Source of the DNA: Leptospira sp.
Lineage (GTDB): Bacteria; Spirochaetota; Leptospiria; Leptospirales; Leptospiraceae
Reading direction: 5' to 3'
NCBI GenBank assembly: GCA_027531445.1
Contig: JAPZRK010000007.1
Location: forward strand, 62,001-126,000
DNA: 64,000 nt
Part shown: piece by piece, positions 9,081-15,913 of the stretch
Layout of the letters: each line of letters opens with the position of its first letter
How positions within the stretch are numbered: the stretch's first letter is position 1
Notes under the pieces: generated by a model
What the model saw: the letters and a program-made list of their open reading frames with translations, nothing else
What the model was told of the DNA's origin: nothing
Databases searched by the model: none
Program-made: the position numbers and the translations under genes

Positions 9081-9521
9081 CTACCTTTTCTCTTTGAAAA
9101 ACGCCTTAAAATCGGACTCAATCGAAGAATTTTTAATGAGTTCAATTTTTGGAAAATGATTTAGCAGGTATATACTTTCCATTGAATAAGAAGTGATGCC
9201 TTCTCCCTTTTTGGCTGGTAAAAAGTAATAAATTTCAGGTAATTTAACCCGAATGATTGATCCGGCACATTGCAAACAAGGCTCTAATGTTGTGACAAGT
9301 CTGCAGTCCATTAAATATTTTCCATTCATCTTCTTAAGTGCCAGGTCTATAGCGTTGATTTCGCTATGGGATGTGGCGTTTAACTGCGATTCGACGTTGT
9401 TGAAAGATTCGGAGATCAGTTCGTCTTTGTTGGTGTAGATTTGAGTAAAGGAAGGAATCTCGTTTGGAAACTTGGACTTTATGTGCCCGTATTGAGCGAG
9501 GAATGTTTCCTTAAAATCCAA
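9081..9521 (-). CDS. tadA: tRNA-adenosine deaminase-like protein (TadA/CDA fold)
   Basis: 146 residues of the cytidine-deaminase fold. The zinc site is visible as HSE (TadA usually has HAE) in HSEINAIDLALKK, with the PCxxC motif in TTLEPCLQCAGSI. TadA converts A34 to inosine in the anticodon of tRNA-Arg(ACG), and here the gene begins one base after the 3' end of exactly that tRNA gene. The only possible start before the catalytic motif is TTG 9521: an in-frame stop lies within the tRNA and no ATG or GTG exists before HSE. There is no Shine-Dalgarno, since that region is tRNA sequence. The sequence is rather diverged, so guanine deaminase or another nucleoside deaminase is an alternative, but the context favours TadA. 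Confidence 0.8.
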   Translation of the reverse strand: MDFKETFLAQYGHIKSKFPNEIPSFTQIYTNKDELISESFNNVESQLNATSHSEINAIDLALKKMNGKYLMDCRLVTTLEPCLQCAGSIIRVKLPEIYYFLPAKKGEGITSYSMESIYLLNHFPKIELIKNSSIESDFKAFFKEKR

Positions 9522-9522
9522 G

Positions 9523-9596
9523 CGCGCCCAAGAGGATTTGAACCTCTAACCTTCTGATCCGTAGTCAGATACTCTATCCAGTTGAGCTATGGGCGC
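9523..9596 (-). tRNA. tRNA-Arg (anticodon ACG)
   Basis: 74-nt class I tRNA. The acceptor stem GCGCCCA (5' end at 9596) pairs with TGGGCGC, discriminator G at 9523. The D arm contains AGCTCAACTGGATAGAG, the anticodon stem-loop CTGACTACGGATCAG gives ACG, and the T arm is GAGGTTCAAATCCTC. CCA is not encoded. The A34 of this anticodon is the universal bacterial substrate of TadA, whose gene follows one base downstream. The gene also contains the stop codon and last residues of the upstream membrane-protein ORF. Confidence 0.97.
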
Positions 9597-9980
9597 AAGA
9601 TTGCTTTCTAAAAATTTTACCCAGTCTGAAAGAATGAGTATTTCAATGGTTTTTTTGAATCGGACAGAGTAAATCAAAAATCCCGAGATAAAGAGATAAA
9701 ATACAATCGATACAAGATGGATAAGATTGGAGATTACGTTACCAATCCACGGAAGGATAGAACAGACCTGAGCAAAAACCAAAAGTGAAAAAAATAAACT
9801 CGTGTTAATTGCGGAATAGAATGAAACTTCTCTGATTTTATTTACTTTTGAGAACCAAGTGAAAGTCGGAACCCACGAAAAATACAGTGGTAGGGCAGCT
9901 AGATAGCTAAGATATTCTTCTCGATCTGCTGTTTCGATGAATTGGGAGAATTTTTCTCTTAAGAGGGCAATCTTTGACAT
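9546..9980 (-). CDS. Small hypothetical membrane protein ending inside a tRNA gene
   Basis: 144 codons from ATG 9980, 7 bp after tRNA-Ser(GCU). At least two to three hydrophobic segments are visible (about residues 25-45, 58-80 and 85-108), so an inner-membrane location is likely. No family is recognised. The last about 16 codons are encoded by the tRNA-Arg gene, giving the tail IAQLDRVSDYGSEG seen wherever an ORF reads into this tRNA. The frame has no stop before the tRNA, so either the protein really carries this tail or the native stop has been lost. Only a weak Shine-Dalgarno is visible. It is more than a shadow because it fills the whole gap between two tRNAs and has membrane-protein composition. 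Confidence 0.5.
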   Translation of the reverse strand: MSKIALLREKFSQFIETADREEYLSYLAALPLYFSWVPTFTWFSKVNKIREVSFYSAINTSLFFSLLVFAQVCSILPWIGNVISNLIHLVSIVFYLFISGFLIYSVRFKKTIEILILSDWVKFLESNLAPIAQLDRVSDYGSEG

Positions 9981-9987
9981 ACACTTT

Positions 9988-10076
9988 CGGAGACGCAGGG
10001 ATTCGAACCCTGGGTACGTTTTAACACGTACGACGGTTTAGCAAACCGCTCCTTTCGGCCACTCAGGCACGTCTCC
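9988..10076 (-). tRNA. tRNA-Ser (anticodon GCU)
   Basis: 89-nt class II tRNA. The acceptor stem GGAGACG (5' end at 10076) pairs with CGTCTCC, discriminator G at 9988, with no encoded CCA. The anticodon stem-loop CGGTTTGCTAAACCG gives GCT, which reads AGC/AGU codons. The long variable arm with CGTACG-type pairing is typical of serine tRNAs, and the T arm is intact. It lies 9 bp downstream of tRNA-Ser(UGA). Confidence 0.96.
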
Positions 10077-10085
10077 ATAATACTT

Positions 10086-10169
<84 letters not shown>

Positions 10170-10239
10170 AAGAGTACCTATCCGTTATCGGAAATTCAAG
10201 TGCAGTGTCAAATGAATAATCAATGAATGGTTGCAGAGA

Positions 10240-11358
10240 ATGAAAAAGCTAAGAATAAAACTTCAAAAATGGGTAAACGGTGGGTATACAATTGCACATC
10301 ACGATGGTCACGCTGTATTTATAAATGGTGGAATTCCTGGTGAATTGGTAGACATAACTCTTGAAAAACTGGGCAAAAAAGAATGGTTTGGTACCGTTTC
10401 AGAAGTAATAGAAGCTTCGATAGACAGGATTGATTCGGATTGTATTGTCTATCAGAAATGTGGAGGTTGCGCTTTCCGTCACATAACATACAAAAATGAA
10501 ATTGAAGTTAAATTGCAGTCCTTACGTGAAATGTTTCCCAACGAATCAAATTGGATCGAATTGATAACAGGATCAGAGTTGAATTATAGGAACAATGTCC
10601 AATGGCAGATAGACAAGGGTAAAATTGGCTTTTTTTCTAAACAAACTCATCAAGTTGTCGAAGGATCACAAGAGGCCTGTCTCAACTTAGAGCCAAATCT
10701 GTTAGGGAGTGCATTAAACCCAATATTCAAAAAAAACCTCGGAAAGAAGAAAAGCATCCACCTTCGTCTAACAGAAAATGGAATTTTTGATTATGAAAAA
10801 CAAACTTCTTTAATGATTGTAAATGGATTTCGTATCTCTGTTCCTGAAAAAGGTTTTTTTCAAGTAAACAGATACCTGATTCAACCTTGGTTAGATAAGA
10901 TTGGCGAATGGTTGAACGAAAAGGAGAAAGTCTTAGAATTATTTTGTGGGTCAGGTATGATCGGCATTTCTCTCAGCCAAAAAATAGCTGAACTTTATGG
11001 GATAGAATTGCATTCGAAAAGTATTGATTTTGCGAAAGAAAACGCAAAAACCAATGGAGTTCATAATTTTCATTATGAATCTATTGATTTATACCAGAGA
11101 CCTATTCCGAAGGCGGCAGACAAATATCCAACATGGATTGTGAATCCACCAAGAGCCGGATTAACAAAAGAAATCATTGCAATGATGGCGAAATGTAAAC
11201 CAACAAAAATCATTTATTCAAGTTGTAATCCAAGCACACTCAAACGAGATATTGTTGAGTTAAAAAAAAGAAATTATAGAGTTTCAAAAATTGTTCTCTT
11301 AGATTTTTTTCCACGCACTCCCCATTACGAAGTGTTAACTTGTCTGGAGAGAACGTAG
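10240..11358 (+). CDS. TrmA/RlmD-family 23S rRNA or tRNA (uracil-5-)-methyltransferase
   Basis: About 372 residues. This SAM-dependent methyltransferase makes 5-methyluridine in RNA. An iron-sulfur cluster motif is visible in CIVYQKCGGC plus a later Cys (QEAC), as in RlmC/RlmD. The SAM-binding motif is LELFCGSGMIGISL, NPPRAGL is motif IV, and the catalytic cysteine lies in YSSCNPSTLKRD. The TRAM domain seen in RlmD is shortened at the N-terminus. The frame is open from TTG 10231; ATG 10240 is preferred because its MKKLRIKL start is more natural, although neither start has a clean Shine-Dalgarno. Whether it modifies rRNA or tRNA cannot be told from sequence. Confidence 0.88.
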   Translation: MKKLRIKLQKWVNGGYTIAHHDGHAVFINGGIPGELVDITLEKLGKKEWFGTVSEVIEASIDRIDSDCIVYQKCGGCAFRHITYKNEIEVKLQSLREMFPNESNWIELITGSELNYRNNVQWQIDKGKIGFFSKQTHQVVEGSQEACLNLEPNLLGSALNPIFKKNLGKKKSIHLRLTENGIFDYEKQTSLMIVNGFRISVPEKGFFQVNRYLIQPWLDKIGEWLNEKEKVLELFCGSGMIGISLSQKIAELYGIELHSKSIDFAKENAKTNGVHNFHYESIDLYQRPIPKAADKYPTWIVNPPRAGLTKEIIAMMAKCKPTKIIYSSCNPSTLKRDIVELKKRNYRVSKIVLLDFFPRTPHYEVLTCLERT

Positions 11359-11369
11359 AATTTTTGAGA

Positions 11370-11573
11370 TTACTTCTCTGATTTTGTAGAGAACTTGAAA
11401 GGAAGGTATGCAGGACAAAAACCGACTGCAGACGTTCCAATCATGACAACACCGACTACCGCTAACACAATGGCGACAGTTCCTTCCACAACTCCACCTA
11501 AGTAAAGTCCACCCAAAATCAAACCTACAGCAACTCTGGCGATCCGATCATATGTTCCCATATTCTTAAACAT
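11370..11573 (-). CDS. DUF2892 (YgaP-like) small membrane protein
   Basis: 67 residues that match the DUF2892 pattern: N-terminal MGTYDRIARVAVGLILGG, two adjacent transmembrane helices, and the terminal GTSAVGFCPAYLPF where family members have GFCPLY. In other bacteria the domain occurs alone or fused to rhodanese, and its conserved Cys suggests sulfur or redox chemistry; the exact role is unknown. It is the last gene of the minus-strand operon, 33 bp after the alpha/beta hydrolase. A TTTCCTCAC stretch before the ATG reads as GTGAGGAAA on the coding strand, a good ribosome-binding site. Confidence 0.85.
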   Translation of the reverse strand: MFKNMGTYDRIARVAVGLILGGLYLGGVVEGTVAIVLAVVGVVMIGTSAVGFCPAYLPFKFSTKSEK

Positions 11574-11606
11574 TTTATTTCCTCACTTCCTAATAGAAAA
11601 AATATA

Positions 11607-12491
11607 TCATACTTTTCTATGAGTTTCAAGCCAGTTTGTAATGTCTTCTACTACTTCTTCTGGTTTTTCCCAATGCAGGAAATGACCCGCGTGGTCAAAT
11701 CCCAGTCTTCGGAGTCCGAATGGGAAGTCGGAATCTCTCAGAATTTGCTCAAAAAGATTCCGATGGAAACAACCATCATTTAAACCATAAAGCACCTGAG
11801 TCGGAGAACCAACCACTGCATCGATAATTCCCAATATGCTTTCGCGCCCAGAATCTGTTAGCAAATCATTGAGGTTGCGGTAATAAGCTAAGGCCGAGGA
11901 TAACACTCCTGGATTTTGAAAGGATGCTTTGATTTCTGCAAGGTGTTCTGAGTTCGGTTGATAATCTGGAGACCAATCTTTCCATAAATAATCTACAAGA
12001 GCGAAATCGTTGGAGCGGAGTGTAAGTTCTGCAAGATAAGGAATTTGAAACAGTAATAAATACCAAGAGTTAAGTGATTGCTGGGGAGCCCAAAACAGAG
12101 ATTCTTGATAATTTTTAAGTAGTGGTACACCAATGGAAGTGATTGATGAGATCCGCATAGGATAGTAAATACCGCAAGCATAAGCGATAACCGAACCCCA
12201 GTTATGTCCAACTAAGTGAACATGATCCCAACCCCTGTCATCCATCCAACCGAGAATATCTAAAATTAAATCATTGATATGTAACTTCGACCAATGAGAG
12301 ATGGACCCTGGTTCATATCCTCGCATAACAGGAGCCACACAGTGGAATCCCTGCTTTGCTATCGGTTCTAATATATGTGAAAATGTTTTATTATTATCAG
12401 GGAAACCATGAAGGAATAAAACAGGTTCTCCTACACCCGCCTCAATGGTAGAAAAGACTGTCTGTTTATTTCGTATCTCAGAATAAAACAT
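11607..12491 (-). CDS. Alpha/beta hydrolase, epoxide-hydrolase-like, with Asn at the nucleophile position
   Basis: 294 residues of the epoxide hydrolase/haloalkane dehalogenase branch: oxyanion-hole motif HGFPD (28-32), nucleophile-elbow motif GHNWGS (95-100), a cap domain rich in W and Y, an acid at about Asp239 (GLND), and the catalytic His270 in GHFLHWE. In characterised relatives the elbow is GHDWGG with Asp as nucleophile. Here the codon is AAC (Asn97), so either the enzyme is inactive, it self-deamidates, or another chemistry is used. The ATG overlaps the upstream esterase stop by one base (TAATG), so the genes are coupled. No signal peptide is seen, so it is cytoplasmic. Confidence 0.85.
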   Translation of the reverse strand: MFYSEIRNKQTVFSTIEAGVGEPVLFLHGFPDNNKTFSHILEPIAKQGFHCVAPVMRGYEPGSISHWSKLHINDLILDILGWMDDRGWDHVHLVGHNWGSVIAYACGIYYPMRISSITSIGVPLLKNYQESLFWAPQQSLNSWYLLLFQIPYLAELTLRSNDFALVDYLWKDWSPDYQPNSEHLAEIKASFQNPGVLSSALAYYRNLNDLLTDSGRESILGIIDAVVGSPTQVLYGLNDGCFHRNLFEQILRDSDFPFGLRRLGFDHAGHFLHWEKPEEVVEDITNWLETHRKV

Positions 12492-13471
12492 TAGTTTACT
12501 CCTATCCTTATCTTAGGTGTTTGTTTAAAGAAATTTAAAACGATACGGGATGCATCAATGTCGTCGGTCAAATACCCATAATTTTTTTCATTAACATAGA
12601 AGAAACCATGTGGCCAAACATGCCCACCTTTTTCTATCAAATGTGCCTCTAATCTACTATTTGTGTTGGAGTTCATATACGTTTGCTTTATAATCTCTCC
12701 ATTTTTTCTACGCGAGAGGGATTCGATAATTTGGAAATCCTCCAAATCACATTTCAATCTATTTTTCCACAATTGTACTGTATCCTGGTAGGAGAGACTT
12801 TCGCCGCCTGGAAGTCGTTCCGCATTTGGTTCAGAGGAGACGGGAATATATATATTTCCGCCATTGAATGGAATGATATCATCTTTTTTGCCAAATATGA
12901 AACCCACGGATACTGGGCTCTGTATATTGCAAGAATTTGCAATAAAGACAGATGATGTGGCCGCAACAGAAAACCCTGATGCAAAGAGATCTGATGCTTC
13001 GCAGATTAATCTTTGTGCCATAAATCCACCATTTGAAATTCCAACTACATGTATTCGCTGGCTATCCACGTTATAGTTCATTTTAAAAAATTCTATCATG
13101 TCCCGAAAAAATTGGACATCATCGATATTCAGTTGATCCGTGATGAATCTTTGAATTCCTCTTCCGTCATTCCACCGGTTGGCATAACCTGTAGGATAAA
13201 CGACTATAAAATCTTCTTCCTCGGCATAATCCGTTATGCGAGAAAGATAGATCATAGCTTCACCATTTCCTCCACCACCATGTAAAACAAAAATCAATGG
13301 TTTAGCAGTGGTCTGATTTTCCCTAGGTAAATAATATCGAAAAACTCTTTCTCTCCCCGCACTTAATATCTTGGATTCTTTGTGATCTGATACTGGAACA
13401 AACTTAGGCAATGTTTTGCAAAAAGAACAAATGTTAAGTGAACACAATAAAAAAATTGATTTCAGTTTCAC
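12491..13471 (-). CDS. Exported LpqC/PHB-depolymerase-type esterase
   Basis: About 326 residues from GTG 13471. The start overlaps the upstream cupin gene's stop as GTGA and is followed at once by a signal peptide (VKLKSIFLLCSLNICSF), so it is preferred over the longer frame from 13510. Motifs of the LpqC family (poly-3-hydroxybutyrate depolymerase/feruloyl esterase) are PLIFVLHGGGGNGE (oxyanion hole), VVYPTGYANRWNDGRG, and the serine elbow GISNGGFMA. The acid is in FGKKDDIIPFNGG and the histidine in KGGHVWPHG. It probably cleaves an ester outside the cytoplasm; the substrate is unknown. A fused PHB-binding domain is absent. Confidence 0.85.
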   Translation of the reverse strand: MKLKSIFLLCSLNICSFCKTLPKFVPVSDHKESKILSAGRERVFRYYLPRENQTTAKPLIFVLHGGGGNGEAMIYLSRITDYAEEEDFIVVYPTGYANRWNDGRGIQRFITDQLNIDDVQFFRDMIEFFKMNYNVDSQRIHVVGISNGGFMAQRLICEASDLFASGFSVAATSSVFIANSCNIQSPVSVGFIFGKKDDIIPFNGGNIYIPVSSEPNAERLPGGESLSYQDTVQLWKNRLKCDLEDFQIIESLSRRKNGEIIKQTYMNSNTNSRLEAHLIEKGGHVWPHGFFYVNEKNYGYLTDDIDASRIVLNFFKQTPKIRIGVN

Positions 13472-13941
13472 GAAAACAGTTTTTTCCAAATCGTTAATTG
13501 TTCTGAACATTTGGCATCACTTTCCATAGGGTAGGCATGATGAAATTCTTTATCAACACTTTCAATGTATGGACCGGATTTACCTTCAAAGCAGACGGCA
13601 ACATCACTCAAGCATACCAAATTATGCCAAACCCCTGGTTGAATATCTATACCAAAGTTCGGTCCCTCCGAACAAAGGAGATGCTTTTCCTTTAGAGTTC
13701 CATCATTATTAAAGATTAAGAAACCGACTTTACCTTGTAGAATGACAAATGTTTCTGGTTTGGGATCTGCGAGATGCCTGTGCACAGAGATGAACGTTTC
13801 TTTTGTAAGAACATTTAGAAATCGTTGGTATACTTCTGTTAGTTGATGAAAATTATGGTTCTTTCTTTTTCGCGGAGAGGAATTTGCTTCTGAAATTACT
13901 CTTTCAATCAGTTTCTGATCAATAATTTGTATGTCCTGCAA
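13468..13941 (-). CDS. WbuC-family cupin metalloprotein
   Basis: 157 residues. The WbuC pattern is visible: IIDQKLIERVISEANSSPRKRKNHNFH at the N-terminus, then cupin motifs with metal-ligand histidines in SVHRHLADPKPETFVILQGK and the distal WHNLVC. WbuC proteins occur in O-antigen and other polysaccharide clusters, function unknown. TTG 13941 is supported by a GGAAGG Shine-Dalgarno 8 bases upstream and lies 23 bp inside the ferredoxin-like gene. The stop overlaps the next gene's GTG. Its position behind an iron-type operator is unlike the usual polysaccharide context, although a GT4 glycosyltransferase gene is just upstream. Confidence 0.85.
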   Translation of the reverse strand: MQDIQIIDQKLIERVISEANSSPRKRKNHNFHQLTEVYQRFLNVLTKETFISVHRHLADPKPETFVILQGKVGFLIFNNDGTLKEKHLLCSEGPNFGIDIQPGVWHNLVCLSDVAVCFEGKSGPYIESVDKEFHHAYPMESDAKCSEQLTIWKKLFS

Positions 13942-14113
13942 GAGTTCGACCTTCCAATCTTGATTCGATATACGAGAGCATATCGGAAACGCATGCAGTA
14001 CATGTTTCTGCCGCTCCTAATTCTCTCGCGACCTCAAGTATAGGTCTTTCTGAATCTTTTACAATCTTTAAGATATCTTGAAAGTAAACTTCTGCACAGT
14101 GACACTTTTCCAT
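13919..14113 (-). CDS. Bfd-like [2Fe-2S] ferredoxin
   Basis: 64 residues from ATG 14113 (the frame is open to 14158, with other ATGs at 14131 and 14158). Four cysteines in a CHC...CTAC arrangement (MEKCHCAEV, then ETCTACVSDML) match the Fer2_BFD domain of bacterioferritin-associated ferredoxin, which binds a [2Fe-2S] cluster and in Pseudomonas mobilises iron from bacterioferritin. The 14113 start is preferred because the 14131 ATG lies inside a Fur-like palindrome. The gene heads an overlapping operon with the WbuC cupin and two hydrolases. Confidence 0.75.
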   Translation of the reverse strand: MEKCHCAEVYFQDILKIVKDSERPILEVARELGAAETCTACVSDMLSYIESRLEGRTLAGHTNY

Positions 14114-14121
14114 AGTGGTTC

Positions 14122-14136
14122 TGAGAATCATTCTCT
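14122..14136 (-). promoter_or_regulatory. Fur-like 7-1-7 operator upstream of the Bfd-like gene
   Basis: TGAGAATCATTCTCT contains the perfect palindrome GAGAAT-C-ATTCTC and closely resembles the 7-1-7 boxes bound by Fur-family regulators (TGATAATNATTATCA). It ends 9 bp before ATG 14113 of the Bfd-like ferredoxin, and bfd genes elsewhere are commonly Fur-repressed. The half CTGAGAATCA recurs upstream of the haem operon at 42262. The sequence is seen; binding by a Fur or PerR protein is inference. Confidence 0.55.
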
Positions 14137-14166
14137 GTACAAACAAATCGATTTGCAATTCAAAAA

Positions 14167-15267
14167 TCAGTCATTTAGCAAACTTTCGTACATTTTTTTG
14201 ATTTTTTTAATCTGATCTAACCAGTGAAACCTTACAGAATTGACTAATCCTTCGCTTTTTTTGGAGATTCGCAGCTCATGATCTCCAAGAAGGCGTAATA
14301 AGACTTCTTGGAAGTCCTTATCGTTTGTTGGATCAAATAAAAATGCAGAGTCCTTCAAAATTTCGGGCAATACCGTCGCGTTTGATGACAAGACAGGAGC
14401 ACCCACTGCCTGGGCCTCCAAAACTGGAAATCCAAACCCTTCAAATTTGCTAGGAAATATAAAAAGATCCGATGTTTGGTAGATGAATGGAAGTTTTTCA
14501 TAAGATAGAAATGGAAGAATTATCAGTTTATCTGGAAATTGAGATTTTAAATTTTGGATGTCATCTGGTACATCTTTTGAAATCCCACCTAATATGAGTG
14601 GTATATCTAGTGAACCATTGCGCCATAGCGTAACTAGATTTCGGATGAGGAATTCAAAATTTTTATGAACCTTACCTATTCCTATGGAAAGAAGGAAAGT
14701 TTTCGGAAGGTTTAGATTCTGGCGAAATTCGTTAACCAGTACTTCGTCATTTGGATGAAATATAAGTGGATCGATTCCATTGTAGATTACCTCGATGTCT
14801 CTATTCCCAGAATAGAATTCCTTTTGTATATCTTGCTTAGTAAAATTAGAAACAGCTACGATCTTTTTTGCATATCGAATAATGAGTCTTAGTATAAAGT
14901 TTAAGTAGAAACGTTTTATCAAAGATCCATGGACCGATTTGAAATGGTATGGTATCAAGTCGTGAATAGTCACGATACATTTTGAAATCTGAAAGATTGG
15001 AACATTAAAGTGAGGTATATCCAGCAGATCCATATTCTTCATTGCTGGATGGCCCATCCACTCCTTGACCGAGTAAATTTTTGCAAAATAAGGGATGATT
15101 TTTGCATGTTTCGGTAAATCATAATTGCGCAACTTTTCAGGATCACCAAACACAAATAATTCAGCATCGATCATATTTATTGGCCAAAATCTGAGTATAT
15201 GTTGGATGCGAACTCCGATACCGGAATGTTCAATCATACGGGCATCATATCCGATTTTTCTTCTCAT
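14167..15267 (-). CDS. Family GT4 glycosyltransferase
   Basis: About 366 residues from ATG 15267 (frame open to 15279). It is GT-B fold: the N-terminal half begins KIGYDARMIEHSGIGVRIQHIL, a typical GT4 start, with IVTIHDLIPYHF as the inter-domain strand and AKKIVAVSNFTKQDI before the linker. The C-terminal domain has SIGIGKVHKNFEFLI and the sugar-nucleotide motif FPSKFEGFGFPVLEAQAVGAP (the E-x7-E retaining signature). It likely adds a sugar to a surface polysaccharide or lipid using an NDP-sugar at the inner face of the membrane. No other polysaccharide genes surround it except the WbuC cupin just downstream. Confidence 0.88.
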   Translation of the reverse strand: MRRKIGYDARMIEHSGIGVRIQHILRFWPINMIDAELFVFGDPEKLRNYDLPKHAKIIPYFAKIYSVKEWMGHPAMKNMDLLDIPHFNVPIFQISKCIVTIHDLIPYHFKSVHGSLIKRFYLNFILRLIIRYAKKIVAVSNFTKQDIQKEFYSGNRDIEVIYNGIDPLIFHPNDEVLVNEFRQNLNLPKTFLLSIGIGKVHKNFEFLIRNLVTLWRNGSLDIPLILGGISKDVPDDIQNLKSQFPDKLIILPFLSYEKLPFIYQTSDLFIFPSKFEGFGFPVLEAQAVGAPVLSSNATVLPEILKDSAFLFDPTNDKDFQEVLLRLLGDHELRISKKSEGLVNSVRFHWLDQIKKIKKMYESLLND

Positions 15268-15349
15268 GGATTCATCCATTCTGAGCTAGAATGGAGAAAA
15301 AACGACAACATTCTCATCAGTTTGGAATCCAATGGGAGTCAAATTAGCA

Positions 15350-15901
15350 ATGGAAGACTTAGTAGAAGAGATATTGCGACAAGTTGGAGAAGATCCTAGC
15401 CGAGAGGGTCTCGTAAAAACACCGAATCGTGTAAAAAAGGCATATGAATTCTTAACTAGTGGCTACAGCGCGGATATCAATAAGATAGTCAATGGAGCTA
15501 TTTTCGAAGAGAAAACAACTGGTATGGTACTTGTTCGGGATATTGAAATGTACTCCCTTTGCGAGCACCATTTGCTTCCATTCTATGGCAGGGCGCACGT
15601 TGCCTATATTCCTAACAAAAAAATAATCGGTATTAGTAAGATTCCTCGCATTGTAGATATCTTTGCCCGGAGATTGCAAGTTCAGGAAAGATTAACAGAT
15701 CAAATCGCACAGGCTATTCAAGAAACCTTAGATCCTTTGGGAGTTGGTGTAATTATCAAGGCAAAACATCTTTGTATGATGATGAGGGGAGTCCAAAAAC
15801 AAAATTCCGAGCTGTTCACATCCAGCCTCCTTGGTGTATTTAAATCTGATCCGACAACCCGAAGCGAATTTTTAGATTTGATTCGAACTGGGTCTCACTG
15901 A
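15350..15901 (+). CDS. folE: GTP cyclohydrolase I
   Basis: 183 residues. It converts GTP to 7,8-dihydroneopterin triphosphate, the first step of folate (and queuosine precursor) synthesis. Zinc ligands are visible as Cys71 and His74 in SLCEHHLLPF and Cys142 in LCMMMRG. Other landmarks are GEDPSREGLVKTPNRVKKAYEFL and the C-terminal SELFTSSLLGVF. The frame is open to ATG 15332, but ATG 15350 (MEDLVEEIL) gives the usual N-terminus and has a GGGAG upstream. acs follows 12 bp later. A queE gene for the same 7-deazaguanine route lies at 28 kb. Confidence 0.95.
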   Translation: MEDLVEEILRQVGEDPSREGLVKTPNRVKKAYEFLTSGYSADINKIVNGAIFEEKTTGMVLVRDIEMYSLCEHHLLPFYGRAHVAYIPNKKIIGISKIPRIVDIFARRLQVQERLTDQIAQAIQETLDPLGVGVIIKAKHLCMMMRGVQKQNSELFTSSLLGVFKSDPTTRSEFLDLIRTGSH

Positions 15902-15913
15902 TAAAAGGAAGGG

